Shown here piece by piece: positions 18,691 through 27,547 of a DNA stretch of 64,000 nucleotides. Positions within the stretch are counted from its first letter, which is position 1; every line of letters starts with the position of its first letter. The position numbers and the translations under genes are program-made. The notes beneath the pieces were generated by a model. It ran no database searches. It saw only the letters and a program-made list of their open reading frames with translations, and was not told where the DNA came from. The DNA is from Sphingobacteriales bacterium (GTDB taxonomy: Bacteria > Bacteroidota > Bacteroidia > Chitinophagales > UBA2359), in contig JADJTG010000014.1 in the NCBI GenBank assembly GCA_016711285.1, positions 1 through 64,000 of the forward strand, written 5' to 3'.

Positions 18691-18930
18691 CTAAAAAATA
18701 AGCACCCAAACAGGCTGTAAAAAAACATCCATGTCTATCACCTTTTCGCCCACACAAATACTTTTCTTCAACTGCTTCTCGCTCACATGTAAAAGTATAA
18801 AAGTTTTTTTAACAATAGCATCTTCCTGTGTAATTTTTTTTTTCAATTTCTTTCAAAAGCTCTTTCATTAGCTTGCTTTGCTCGGTATTGTTCACAAAAA
18901 CCGATTTTTGCCAGCGTTCAAAACCATATT
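18691..18930 (-). pseudogene. Cas2-like fragment, or C-terminal extension of Cas6
   Basis: Directly after the cas6 stop the minus strand encodes, in a frame set off by one base, KKLIEYGFERWQKSVFV, then a charged helix. After a further one-base correction in an A10 run (18828-18837, plus strand) it continues EDAIVKKTFILLHVSEKQ and ends VWVLIF with a TAG at 18691-18693. The YG.ER.Q.SVF segment and the later EDAI...LLHV resemble the middle and end of Cas2, but the N-terminal strand and catalytic Asp of Cas2 are absent. If the A7 run at the cas6 end really has eight bases, the segment is instead fused in frame to Cas6. No cas1 is present. Both readings need checking. Confidence 0.45.
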
Positions 18931-19596
18931 CTATAAGTTTTTTTGCAGCACGCCAAAGCCGTGACTCACTGCTTTGCCCAACCCCAGCGGCACGGGCAAA
19001 GCAATATTGCTCTCAAAATCTATCTCAAAAGCTATTATTTTCACACCGTGATACGAGCAAGTCCTGCTGCCGCGCAAATCTGTAATGCGGGCTTCGCTGC
19101 GTTGCTCGCTTTTGGCACCAAAACCAATGAGCAAGGACACCACGTTGGCATTGAGGATTTGGTTGAGGCGGGCAATGCGGGTTTGGAGGTCTGGCGTTGC
19201 CTGCCAAAATTCGTAGTTGGCTTGGTTGAGGGCTTGCCAATTGCACAAGCGATAAGAAAAATACCCTTCGCTGCTGTAGCTAAAAATATGGGTGCTTTCG
19301 TGCTGCTCCACTATTTGCAAAGTGGTGGTTTTGCCGTCCATCACAAAGGGCTTGCTGAGGTCGAGGTTTTGGAGGGCGGCGGCGGCATCTTGTGCGGCTA
19401 CTATGCCGGCTCTGCCCTGCTCGGAGCGGTATTGCACGAGGGGGTAGCGATAGCGGTAGCTGTCGGCACTGTGGAGGTGGTTGTGAAAATGTGGGTACTC
19501 GCGCCCTATCCACTCAATAAAAGCACTGCGAAAAGCAGGAATACGCGGCGGTGCCAAAGCTAAGTTGAAATATACTTGAGTCAAGTGGATAGTCAT
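18931..19596 (-). CDS. cas6: CRISPR repeat endoribonuclease Cas6
   Basis: Cas6 cuts the array transcript inside each repeat to release crRNAs with the 8-nt handle. The 221-residue protein has the Bacteroidota Cas6 features HNHLH near residue 39, YRYRYPLVQY near 48-57, a central LNQANYEFW region and the C-terminal glycine-rich loop LPLGLGKAVSHGFGVL-type (here PLGLGKAVSHGFGVL). Histidines in the N-terminal half are candidates for catalysis. It lies upstream of leader and array on the same strand. The stop falls directly after an A7 run, so the true C-terminus may be longer (see the adjacent fragment). Confidence 0.88.
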   Translation of the reverse strand: MTIHLTQVYFNLALAPPRIPAFRSAFIEWIGREYPHFHNHLHSADSYRYRYPLVQYRSEQGRAGIVAAQDAAAALQNLDLSKPFVMDGKTTTLQIVEQHESTHIFSYSSEGYFSYRLCNWQALNQANYEFWQATPDLQTRIARLNQILNANVVSLLIGFGAKSEQRSEARITDLRGSRTCSYHGVKIIAFEIDFESNIALPVPLGLGKAVSHGFGVLQKNL

Positions 19597-19713
19597 AGGC
19601 TATTAGGTAGTATTTGGTTTTGAATAATGGTTTTTTAGTTAAATGTTTTTCAATAACTGGTGCTGAAATCAGATAAAGTATGCGTATAAAACTAATCAAT
19701 ATTATTGTTTTTT

Positions 19714-19777
19714 CTTTGCGGCTCTGCGACTTTGCGGTTAGTATCTTTTTTTCACCGCTAAGGCACTAAGGCGCAAT
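19714..19777. repeat. Short-period GC-rich repeats upstream of the glycosyltransferase cluster
   Basis: Two stretches with a 7-9 base imperfect period, TTTGCGGCTCTGCGACTTTG (19715-19734) and ACCGCTAAGGCACTAAGGCG (19754-19773), lie in opposite orientation around a T run in an otherwise AT-rich gap. Similar imperfect short-period blocks are common in intergenic DNA of Bacteroidota. They could form a weak imperfect hairpin. Confidence 0.4.
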
Positions 19778-19825
19778 TTTTTTTTATGAAACCCACTATT
19801 ATTAATAATGTGTTTTTTGATTTTT

Positions 19826-20695
19826 TTATTTCTTGGAAAAAAACAGCATACTTTTCAGCTTCTGTAGCAGTCCTTTCTTTTTGCGGTAGGTATTTTTGTT
19901 TAAATCAACAGGCGGATAGCCGCGCTCTTGCAGCCACTCATTGAAAAGGTCGTACATCTGTTGTATGTGGTTTTCTAAAAAATCTTTGTCGTGAAGTTGG
20001 TGTATCCAGTTGTTGCCGTGTATGCGGTAATATGCCAAAGGCTCGTAGAGCGTCACCGTTTCGCCATAAAACACCGACAAGCGCGACACGCGCACATCTA
20101 CACAGGTTTCGTCGTAGCGGTCGGGTACGCGCAAAGGCATCACCTGCTCCAAAAAAGTGCGGCTCGCACATAAGCCGCTCGTGAGCGCAAACAAACGAAA
20201 TAGATTGTGATGCTGGAGAATATGCGGCAGCAGGTTTCCGTTGGTGATGTCGGGTGGCAGCAGGTGCGGCGGGCGCAACTGCGGCAGGTGTAGCCCTTCG
20301 CCGTTTACTTCCTGCATCGGGTGCTGCACCAAAGAGGCACGCGGATTGGCGGCAAAGGCAGCGACTATTTTTTCTATTTTTTGCGGCGCAAAATAATCAT
20401 CACTGTCCAAAAGGCATACAATATCGCCTTTGCTCCGCCGATATGCCTCGTTGATAGCATTTATCTGATTGAGCCGCGAAGGTGCGCCGAAGTTTTTTTT
20501 CGGGTTAATAAAAATGATTTTATCGCCAAAACGCTCAATCACCTCCACCGAATTGTCCGTAGAGCCGTCATCATACACAATAATTTCTGTGTTTTGATAC
20601 GTTTGTTGCAGCACCGACTCTATGCACTGCTGCACAAAGGGGGCATAATTGTAATTGGAAATTAAAACCGAAACCAAAGGCGAAGCGGCAGCCAT
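19826..20695 (-). CDS. Family 2 glycosyltransferase
   Basis: This is a GT-A fold sugar transferase of the cytoplasmic membrane face. From the preferred start, motifs are PLVSVLISNYNYAPFV, then VYDDGSTDNS (nucleotide binding) and CLLDSDDYF, the DxD-type metal site, within the first 110 residues. The C-terminal half has no membrane helix and ends in a very basic KKKG.LQKLK segment. The ORF is open to 20752, but the ATG at 20693-20695 begins the normal family N-terminus. It is the last gene of a minus-strand cluster with three other polysaccharide genes. Donor and acceptor sugars are not predictable. Confidence 0.85.
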   Translation of the reverse strand: MAAASPLVSVLISNYNYAPFVQQCIESVLQQTYQNTEIIVYDDGSTDNSVEVIERFGDKIIFINPKKNFGAPSRLNQINAINEAYRRSKGDIVCLLDSDDYFAPQKIEKIVAAFAANPRASLVQHPMQEVNGEGLHLPQLRPPHLLPPDITNGNLLPHILQHHNLFRLFALTSGLCASRTFLEQVMPLRVPDRYDETCVDVRVSRLSVFYGETVTLYEPLAYYRIHGNNWIHQLHDKDFLENHIQQMYDLFNEWLQERGYPPVDLNKNTYRKKKGLLQKLKSMLFFSKK

Positions 20696-20775
20696 ATTAT
20701 GATATAAATTCTGGTATAAAATGTGGTGGTGGTGAAAATAAAGCAGCGGCAAAAATACGATTTTTTAAAAGAGTG

Positions 20776-21744
20776 CTATTTGTTTTTTACCATTGCAAAT
20801 ACCTTTGACTTCACAATGCGCCAAACGGCTTTGGTGTCGTAGGCGGCAATATGGCGCAAAAGTAACCATTGTTGGCGTTGTGATAATTGCGCTTGCAGGA
20901 GGGTTTTTTTCCAAAAATGAAGGATAAAAAACCGCGCCCTTGCCCGATTGCGCCGCGCCGCCGGAAAACGCCTTTCGGTATAGGTTTGTATGTCGCAAAA
21001 TTCGCGCACATAATCGCCGTTTCGCAGGGCGGTGGTGCGGGCGGTGTGCGTGTGCTGACGAAAATAGTTGAGTTCTTCGGCGATAAAAACCACTTGCGTA
21101 TGCGCCAGCAACTGAATCCAAAAGAGCCAGTCGCCCATTAATTTCCAGGCGGTAAAAGGAGCAGAAGCGTCTAAACTACCCAAACATGATTTTTTAAATA
21201 ACACCGCTCCCGCATTCGGAATGGTATTGGAATAAGAAGTGTAAATAATATATTCTTCACCCTGCCGCACAAAATTGCGCAGCCATATATTTTCAGGAAA
21301 AATTTTGTTCAGATACTTGTCCTTGAAAGAATACAGTATATCGCCGCACTCATCAACGGCATAGGACTGCGTAAATACGACCCCCGCTTCGGGGTGTTCG
21401 GCGAAGGCGGCGAGGCATTTTTCTAAAAAAAGCGGGTGTGCAAAATCATCGCTTTCGGCAATCCAGATATAAGTGCCGCGTGCCGCCTCAAAACCTTTTT
21501 GCCATTGCTTAAAGGGGCTGCCGCTGTTGTGCTCGTTGAAGATGCAGGTGATTTTGTCGGGAAAACGCAGCGCATAGTCGTTGATGATGTCGCGCGAGTG
21601 GTCGGGTGAGGCATCGTCTAATACTATCAGCTCTATATCTTGTGTGCTTTGCTCCAAAATACTGTCCAAGCGTTGCGCCAAATAGTTGGCGTGGCGATAA
21701 TTGGGTACAATGACGGAAACCAAAGGAGCAGTAGCGGCGGGCAT
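20776..21744 (-). CDS. Family 2 glycosyltransferase
   Basis: The protein has the GT2 motifs PLVSVIVPNYRHANYL, VLDDASPDHS and WIAESDDFAHP, and the later FRQHTHTART block typical of glycan-chain transferases in this family. It is about 322 residues from the ATG at 21742-21744; the ORF continues upstream to 21789 without family similarity. The C-terminus is Arg-rich and basic, fitting peripheral membrane association. It is separated by 80 bp from the preferred start of the next GT2 gene and by about 260 bp from the upstream GT. Sugar specificity is unknown. Confidence 0.85.
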   Translation of the reverse strand: MPAATAPLVSVIVPNYRHANYLAQRLDSILEQSTQDIELIVLDDASPDHSRDIINDYALRFPDKITCIFNEHNSGSPFKQWQKGFEAARGTYIWIAESDDFAHPLFLEKCLAAFAEHPEAGVVFTQSYAVDECGDILYSFKDKYLNKIFPENIWLRNFVRQGEEYIIYTSYSNTIPNAGAVLFKKSCLGSLDASAPFTAWKLMGDWLFWIQLLAHTQVVFIAEELNYFRQHTHTARTTALRNGDYVREFCDIQTYTERRFPAARRNRARARFFILHFWKKTLLQAQLSQRQQWLLLRHIAAYDTKAVWRIVKSKVFAMVKNK

Positions 21745-22005
21745 TTTTTTAATATCTTTTCGTTGTTTTTTGCAGAAAACTCTGTACAAAGGTGCAAATT
21801 TGCTAAATTTTTCTGACGAAATTCAGGGAAAGGCTTTTTATTTGGTAGTGTTTAGTTTTGAATGATTAGTTATTGGTTAAGGGCATTATTTTCAATTTAT
21901 TATATCGTTGATTATCATTCAATGTTTTAATATTGCCTTTATTTTATATCTTCAATTATTATTAATTATTGTGTCATTATTTCAGGGCGGGTCAAAAAAG
22001 GAAGA

Positions 22006-23268
22006 TTAAGTTTCGGATAACTGCGCCGTATTTTTAATATGCAGTTCAATAATATCCCACAGCCGCTGTACCCGTTGTTGCCACGAATGTAGGGCGGCGA
22101 TATTGCGGCGTAGTTGTTGTTGCTTTTCGCTGTTGTGGGTGAGGGCGTGGCGCACCGCCTCCAAAAATTGCTCCCGCGTATCGGCGAGCGTTGCTACCTC
22201 CCGAAAATCCAGTATTTCCTCCGAAAAATTGCTGCTCACCACCGGCAAACCCGCCGCCAAATACTCGTTTATTTTCAAAGGATAAATGCTTTCGGTGAGG
22301 CGATTTTTGAGAAAAGGAATAATGGCGCAATGCGCCGCTTGCAAGTAGGCGGGCAATGCTGCTTGCGGTTTGGCATCTAATAATTTCACATTTTTATACT
22401 GCCGCAACGAATCGTCGGCTTTTTTCTCTTCGCCAATCAGTACAAACAGGCAATCGGGCAATTGCTGTATCAAAAATATAAGCAGGTCGTAATCCAAACG
22501 CAGCGTACTCAAATTTCCGGTATAAATAATCACGCGGCGTTGTTCGTGTTGCAATTCCGGCGGTGCGGCGGTCGGTGTGCGGTGCGGCGCAAAAAGCTCT
22601 GTGTTCACGCCACTGGGCAAATAATGCGCACGACGTGCTCCTTTTTCTTCCAACAGCCGACACAGTTGCCGCGAAGTAGCCAATACCAAAGGATATTGCC
22701 GCAGGGCTTCGCGCTCCAAACGCACCCCGTGGCGTGCAATATAAGCCTCCTGACTAATATCATCGCTGCAATGATAAATACGCAGCAAAGGCGCGGGAAC
22801 AAGCGAAGCAGGAAAGCGGCGATAATAAAAGGGATTAAAAGAATTGATAAAGATATAATGCTGAATACCAAAATCCGACAAAAGCCGCTGCAACGCCGAA
22901 AACACAAGTTGTTCATTGATTTGAGAAAGTTTATCGTACAAAACTCCTTCGGGCAAAAAATTCAAAGGAACTACACTGGGTGGAGTAACGGCGACAAAAT
23001 TGGGCGGACATTGCGGCACTTGACGATACAGCGGGCGGCGAAACAACAAGGCTTGGCGGCGTTGCTGAATGGCAGGGCTGCCGAAATGCCGTATTACATC
23101 TTTAAATGTAAAAGGATTATCTATATAAAATACTTTATGCTGCTGTGCCAGTACTTTGGCTATAGAAAAAATAGAAGAGGAATAAAAACCGTCCCAACGC
23201 GATAATGGAGCGATGACGAAAGCTGCATTTTTTAATATCGGAAGCGTGACAGACGAATAAGACATCAA
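22006..23268 (-). CDS. Glycosyltransferase (GT-B fold, GT4-like)
   Basis: The 420-residue protein has a Rossmann-like N-terminal domain (FVIAPLSRWDGFYSSSIFSI) and a C-terminal GT1/GT4 domain with VIIYTGNLSTLRLDYDLL, FVLIGE and the donor-binding region YPLKINEYLAAGLPVVSSNF with the conserved Glu. This is the usual arrangement for retaining transferases of capsule or exopolysaccharide pathways. It starts 30 bp after the flippase stop, so it is very likely co-transcribed with it. A second ATG follows the first directly; either could be used. Confidence 0.85.
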   Translation of the reverse strand: MMSYSSVTLPILKNAAFVIAPLSRWDGFYSSSIFSIAKVLAQQHKVFYIDNPFTFKDVIRHFGSPAIQQRRQALLFRRPLYRQVPQCPPNFVAVTPPSVVPLNFLPEGVLYDKLSQINEQLVFSALQRLLSDFGIQHYIFINSFNPFYYRRFPASLVPAPLLRIYHCSDDISQEAYIARHGVRLEREALRQYPLVLATSRQLCRLLEEKGARRAHYLPSGVNTELFAPHRTPTAAPPELQHEQRRVIIYTGNLSTLRLDYDLLIFLIQQLPDCLFVLIGEEKKADDSLRQYKNVKLLDAKPQAALPAYLQAAHCAIIPFLKNRLTESIYPLKINEYLAAGLPVVSSNFSEEILDFREVATLADTREQFLEAVRHALTHNSEKQQQLRRNIAALHSWQQRVQRLWDIIELHIKNTAQLSET

Positions 23269-23297
23269 GGAAAAAGAAAAATTTTCTCAGTTCTTTT

Positions 23298-24656
23298 TTA
23301 TTTAGCGGATTTAAAGCGTAAAGATAAATAATTACTTAAATAATGATAACCCAATTTATAAAAATACCCAATATAGTAAAAGGAATTTAGGGCATTGATT
23401 TTATAAAAACGATGTAAAAAATATTGATTGTAGCAGAAAATAATAATTTGGGCAATAAATGTGCCGATAATTACGCCATAAATATCGTAGAGCGGAACGA
23501 AAATAAGTAAACTTGTAGTAATAAGAATGGCACTGGTGAGTACAAATAAAAAATTGATATGAGGTTTGCCGTTGGAGTCGAGAATAGTGCCGCACTGCCG
23601 CGAAAACGGGTACAAAATAGAAAAAGGCAAACTCCACAACAAAATAGGCACAGAATCCACATATTTGGGGCTGGCAATGAGAATAACGATTTGCTTGGCA
23701 AAAAGTATGACGATAATCAAAGCGGGTAAAATCATTGCCAAAATCGCTCCCACCGACTTTTCATACATTTCTTTGATGCCCTTTACATCTTTGGTCGCCG
23801 ATAACTTGGCACTTTGCGGATACACCACTGTCGCCGCCGCCATAGAAGGCACATCTAACAACTGAATAATCCGCATGGCTACATCATACACACTCACCGC
23901 CGACAACTGGCTCACCGTTGCCAAAATCATTTTATCTACATTTTTGAATATCATCGCACACAGGTTCGTGCCGAATACATATTTGCCGAAATGCAATAAT
24001 TCACTCACCCAACGCTTGGACACTTGTTTTGCCATTTTCAAATAAGGCTTCGCCCACATATAAGAAAGTGCTGCCGCTAAGGTAGTTGTAAATGCCTGCA
24101 CTGCTGCCAATATCACCATGTTTACTTTCCAGTGAAATATATACAAAAGCAATATATATACAAAAAACAAACCACGCCTTACTACATTTCCCCAAAAAAT
24201 TCCCTTAAAATCCATATTGGCTTGTTGTATGTAATTAAACTGCGACAATGGCATAAAGGCGATGGTGGTGATGATATATACCCAAAACATCGGACGCAAC
24301 ACGGGAGTAGCCCATAAATTCGGAAGTATGGCGGCGCAGATAAGCACCACTACAACGCTCAAAGCTGTCAGCAAGCCGTTGATATACCACGAAGCACGCG
24401 AAATTTCTCCATATTCGGAAGTGCCGGCAGTAGGAGTGAGGTAGGTGAGTAGCGCATTTTGTATCATACCCGAGCGCGCCACTTCAATGGAGGCGCACAC
24501 CATAAAAAACAAAACCCACGCTGCATATTCTTCTTTGCTCGTGCATCTCAACAGCAAATACATCCAGGCAAATCCGAAAAACGTACCCGACAATCCATCT
24601 AATAAAGACAACATCTGGAGTGTATCCAATATTTTTTTTCGGTAGTCATTGAGCAA
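23298..24656 (-). CDS. Oligosaccharide flippase (Wzx/MATE-like)
   Basis: The 452-residue integral membrane protein has 12 or so hydrophobic helices and the Wzx-type opening LLDGLSGTFFGFAWMYLLLR, followed by VARSGMIQNALLTY. It would flip lipid-linked repeat units across the inner membrane. It is the first gene of the minus-strand cluster 24656-19826 with three glycosyltransferases and is the first of two flippases in the window. The upstream 145 bp is one copy of a direct repeat, so its promoter may have been duplicated. Substrate is unknown. Confidence 0.88.
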   Translation of the reverse strand: MLNDYRKKILDTLQMLSLLDGLSGTFFGFAWMYLLLRCTSKEEYAAWVLFFMVCASIEVARSGMIQNALLTYLTPTAGTSEYGEISRASWYINGLLTALSVVVVLICAAILPNLWATPVLRPMFWVYIITTIAFMPLSQFNYIQQANMDFKGIFWGNVVRRGLFFVYILLLYIFHWKVNMVILAAVQAFTTTLAAALSYMWAKPYLKMAKQVSKRWVSELLHFGKYVFGTNLCAMIFKNVDKMILATVSQLSAVSVYDVAMRIIQLLDVPSMAAATVVYPQSAKLSATKDVKGIKEMYEKSVGAILAMILPALIIVILFAKQIVILIASPKYVDSVPILLWSLPFSILYPFSRQCGTILDSNGKPHINFLFVLTSAILITTSLLIFVPLYDIYGVIIGTFIAQIIIFCYNQYFLHRFYKINALNSFYYIGYFYKLGYHYLSNYLSLRFKSAK

Positions 24657-24660
24657 ATAA

Positions 24661-24805
24661 GTAATAAAACAAAATTGTAGTTATATTTTAGATTTTGTGC
24701 TATCAGGGTAGTTCTTTTTAGTTTTTCAAAAGAGTCTTGAGTATTAAAAGATAGGTAATAGTTACTTGTCTTTTTTATATCTAAAAATTTATACTTTTTT
24801 GACTT
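24661..24805. repeat. Diverged ~146-bp direct repeat, copy 1
   Basis: Aligns with 25851-25997 over its whole length with scattered differences. Shared blocks include GTAATAA.ACAAAATT, GTTCTTTTTAG, AAAAGATAGGTAA and ACTTTTTTGACTT. This copy lies directly upstream of the flippase start. The rest of the gap to 25141 is AT-rich with nothing further that I recognise. Confidence 0.7.
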
Positions 24806-25141
24806 AAATAGTTGAGCCTATTTAGTTTATATTGTTTTTAATAAAAATATACTATTGAGATATAATAATTTATAATTTTTTGAGTAAATCATAAATAAAT
24901 GTGTTCAAGTACTTATTACTTAATTTTGGGCAGTTCCTACAAATACGAAGTGTTGATGAGAAAGAAGTCTGTAAATTACCATTTTCTATGTCTTGTATTT
25001 CTGTTTTTATCGTTTGTATTATCGTTTTACTGTTCATGAAACCTAAATTTTAGCTTAACCACTAACTTTTATGGTACAAAACCTACTTCAAATTAAGCCA
25101 AAACCCGACACATTTCCAAACTATTGTTAGTAGTTCGTTTT

Positions 25142-25717
25142 TTACCAATCATCTTTTTTACTTGGTATTAATTCCGATTTCAAAAAACTTTCTAAATCCT
25201 TATTTAAACCATTAAAAGTTGAATGGAAAGCATATGGGAATGATTTAAACGTTGACTTAATCTCTCCGTTTTCTTTAAAATAAATTTTTCCAATATCTCC
25301 ATCAATTGGAAAATCAGACCAGCCACCTGATAAATATTGAGTAGGTGCGGTATACTGTTCAACTCTTATTACATCAAATTTATACCTTCCATCTTTAAAA
25401 GAAATTTCAATTTGATACCTCACATCAAAACAATGTAAAATGCCTAAGGATTTTATACATAACATATTTGATTTAAAACCTTCAATACGAATGTAATCAT
25501 TTTCTATTTGTGCTTTTATTACTTCTTTTGGATTTTTATAAGCTGTAGAAACCCAATCTATAGTTTTTTTGTACAAGTCAGATTGTGTTTTTCCTTCGCA
25601 ACTTATGACAACATAATCTGTAAATCCTTCTTTTGTAAATTTAAATTCAGTTTCTTGGCTAAGACACAAATTTGTAACTGAAACAGTTAGTAATAATACA
25701 TAAAGAATTTTTTTCAT
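25142..25717 (-). CDS. Secreted DUF4468-like protein
   Basis: The 191-residue protein starts with a clear signal peptide (MKKILYVLLLTVSVTNLCLS, cut near QE) and is otherwise soluble. The pattern of a Lys-Asp-rich alpha/beta domain with KTQSDLYKKTIDWVSTAYKN, later FDVRYQIEISFKDGRYKFDV, fits the DUF4468 (TBP-like fold) domain found in exported Bacteroidota proteins of unknown function. Base composition is more AT-rich than its neighbours and it lies between two copies of a direct repeat, so it may be a later insertion. It has no operon partner. Confidence 0.72.
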   Translation of the reverse strand: MKKILYVLLLTVSVTNLCLSQETEFKFTKEGFTDYVVISCEGKTQSDLYKKTIDWVSTAYKNPKEVIKAQIENDYIRIEGFKSNMLCIKSLGILHCFDVRYQIEISFKDGRYKFDVIRVEQYTAPTQYLSGGWSDFPIDGDIGKIYFKENGEIKSTFKSFPYAFHSTFNGLNKDLESFLKSELIPSKKDDW

Positions 25718-25770
25718 GATTTATTTTTAATTTTATTTTGCAGTAAATTTTTAAGTTTAGATTATTGCCC

Positions 25771-25798
25771 AAAATCCCATTAAGCAATATGGGATTTT
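25771..25798. other. Inverted repeat upstream of the DUF4468 gene
   Basis: AAAATCCCAT (25771-25780) pairs with ATGGGATTTT (25789-25798) around an 8-nt loop. It is followed by T-rich DNA on the plus strand, where no gene ends, so terminator or operator function is uncertain. The rest of 25718-26100 holds only the second direct-repeat copy. Confidence 0.4.
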
Positions 25799-25850
25799 AT
25801 TTCGGAAGCGTTCAAATCTTCTTTTTTAAATCAAAAAATTTACCTTTTAA

Positions 25851-25997
25851 GTAATAAGACAAAATTAATGCTATGGTTAGGTTTTTGCTATAGCGTAAGT
25901 TCTTTTTTAGTTTTTATAAAGAATTTTGAGTATCAAAAGATAGGTAACAATATTTATCTTAATTTTTTATATGCAAAAATTTTTACTTTTTTGACTT
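25851..25997. repeat. Diverged ~146-bp direct repeat, copy 2
   Basis: This is the second copy of the element at 24661-24805, in the same orientation, here between the DUF4468 gene and ilvE. The two copies bracket about 1.05 kb containing the DUF4468 gene. Confidence 0.7.
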
Positions 25998-26108
25998 GTC
26001 TAATAAGAAGAATTAAAGCAGACAAATTTGAGAAAAATTACTGAATAATAAAAGCAGCCTTATGAGTCGTTTGAACGGCATTAAGTTTTTTGAAAAAAAG
26101 ATTCTGAA

Positions 26109-26160
26109 AAAAAACAGTCTTGACATAACCCGTGCGGTGCAGATGCCAAGACTGTTTTTT
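26109..26160 (-). terminator. Terminator of ilvE
   Basis: AAAAAACAGTCTTG (26109-26122) pairs with CAAGACTGTTTTTT (26147-26160), loop 24 nt. It lies 28 bp beyond the ilvE stop. On the minus strand the stem is followed by a T run. Confidence 0.75.
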
Positions 26161-26188
26161 TATGTATTCGTTTATTTTATAGTATAAA

Positions 26189-27253
26189 TTATATTTTTTC
26201 TATCCAGCCGAATTTGTCGGCGGCTTGTCCTTTTTTTATAGCGATAAAACGCTCTTTTATCGCCACCGAAGGGCGACCCGCAATTGGCGGCAACTGAATG
26301 AGCTTATCTTTATAGCCCAAAGTACTTACATGCGTCAGCACGGCGGCAGTTCCCGCTCCGAAGCAATCCTGCAAAGTGCCTTTATCGGCAGCTTCCAATA
26401 TCTCGCTGATACTCAAAGGGCGTTCTTCTACTTTGTAGCCTTCATCTTTAAACAATTCTATCAAAGATTTGCGTGTGATGCCCTCCAAAATAGTGCCGTC
26501 CAATTCGGGCGTAACCACTTTGCCATCAATGATAAAAAAGATATTCATCGTACCTGCTTCTTCCAAATAAGTATGTGTGTCGGCATCTGTCCATAGCACT
26601 TGGTCGTAGCCTTTTTGCTTTGCCAAATAAGTAGGATACAAAGCACCGCCGTAGTTACCTGCTGCTTTTGCCGAGCCGATACCGCCTTTGCAAGCGCGGG
26701 AGTATTCGGTTTCTATATATACTTTGATACCGCCCGAATAATAAGCACCTACTGGACAAGTGATAATAATAAAACGATAGGTATCCGAAGCACGCACGCC
26801 GAGCATTGGGTCGGTGGCAAACATCACCGGACGAATATACAACGCTGCACCTTCGCCGGTGGGAATCCAATCTGAGTCTAAATGCAATAACTCTCTCAAT
26901 CCGTCCATAAAAACATCTTCGGGAAGTGCGGGCATTTGCAAACGCCAAGCCGAATGATTGAAGCGTTTGAAATTTTCCAAAGGACGAAACAAATAGATAT
27001 TGCCGGCGGCATCTTTTTCAGCTTTCATACCTTCAAAAAAAGCCTGCCCGTAGTGCAAAGCAGACATCGCCGGACTAAATTCCATATTGCCGTAAGGAAC
27101 TATCTGCGCCTCTTGCCATTGTCCATTATCATAATCCGCATATAACATGTGGTCAGAAAAAACCTTTCCGAAAGGAACATTATTTATATCAACTTCCGGT
27201 AATCGGGAATAGGTGGTTTTTTGAATGGAAATGGGAGGCATAAGCATAGTCAA
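26189..27253 (-). CDS. ilvE: Branched-chain amino acid aminotransferase
   Basis: This PLP fold-type IV enzyme catalyses the last step of Leu, Ile and Val synthesis. The 354-residue protein shows ALHYGQAFFEGMKAEK, RPLENFKRFNHSA, LYIRPVMFATDPMLGV, the PLP-lysine region GIGSAKAAGNYGGALYPT (Lys near residue 197), YLEEAGTMNIFF with the conserved Glu, and DCFGAGTAAVL near the end. The length fits the eukaryote-like/type II BCAT group common in Bacteroidota. Alternative starts lie within the first five codons. It is monocistronic with its own terminator. Confidence 0.95.
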   Translation of the reverse strand: MTMLMPPISIQKTTYSRLPEVDINNVPFGKVFSDHMLYADYDNGQWQEAQIVPYGNMEFSPAMSALHYGQAFFEGMKAEKDAAGNIYLFRPLENFKRFNHSAWRLQMPALPEDVFMDGLRELLHLDSDWIPTGEGAALYIRPVMFATDPMLGVRASDTYRFIIITCPVGAYYSGGIKVYIETEYSRACKGGIGSAKAAGNYGGALYPTYLAKQKGYDQVLWTDADTHTYLEEAGTMNIFFIIDGKVVTPELDGTILEGITRKSLIELFKDEGYKVEERPLSISEILEAADKGTLQDCFGAGTAAVLTHVSTLGYKDKLIQLPPIAGRPSVAIKERFIAIKKGQAADKFGWIEKI

Positions 27254-27547
27254 AGAGCAATTAAATTGTTATAAAAAATATAAAATCTGCGACAAAGATA
27301 CGATTTTTTGTAAATATTTCATGTTTGAATTTTAATAAAAAAGGCAGAGGCTGTATTAAAATGATAGAATATATCGGTATTTGAGGAAAAAAAACATAGC
27401 AGGTGCGCTACGACATTATACTTTTTTAAAATCAAATTATTTTTTTTAACCTTTGTATGTCAAAAAAAGTTTTTTATGTTATTCAAACAGATTTGTGCAT
27501 ATTTTTTGTAGGATAATTTTATAAAAATCAAGTACCTTTATCGTATT

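Noticed and set aside
4979..19596. A CARF/SAVED effector (Csm6, Can1/2, Csx1 type) in the CRISPR island
   Set aside because: Every ORF in the island was read; none shows HEPN, CARF or PD-D/ExK patterns. CorA and NYN are the only effector candidates.
19597..19825. Transposon end or att site suggested by short repeats downstream of the glycosyltransferase cluster
   Set aside because: No transposase, integrase, tRNA or matching inverted ends nearby; the words are common intergenic repeats.
22462..23205. 247-aa plus-strand ORF opposite the GT4-like gene
   Set aside because: Very basic, low-complexity translation with no motifs; the minus strand carries a full glycosyltransferase.
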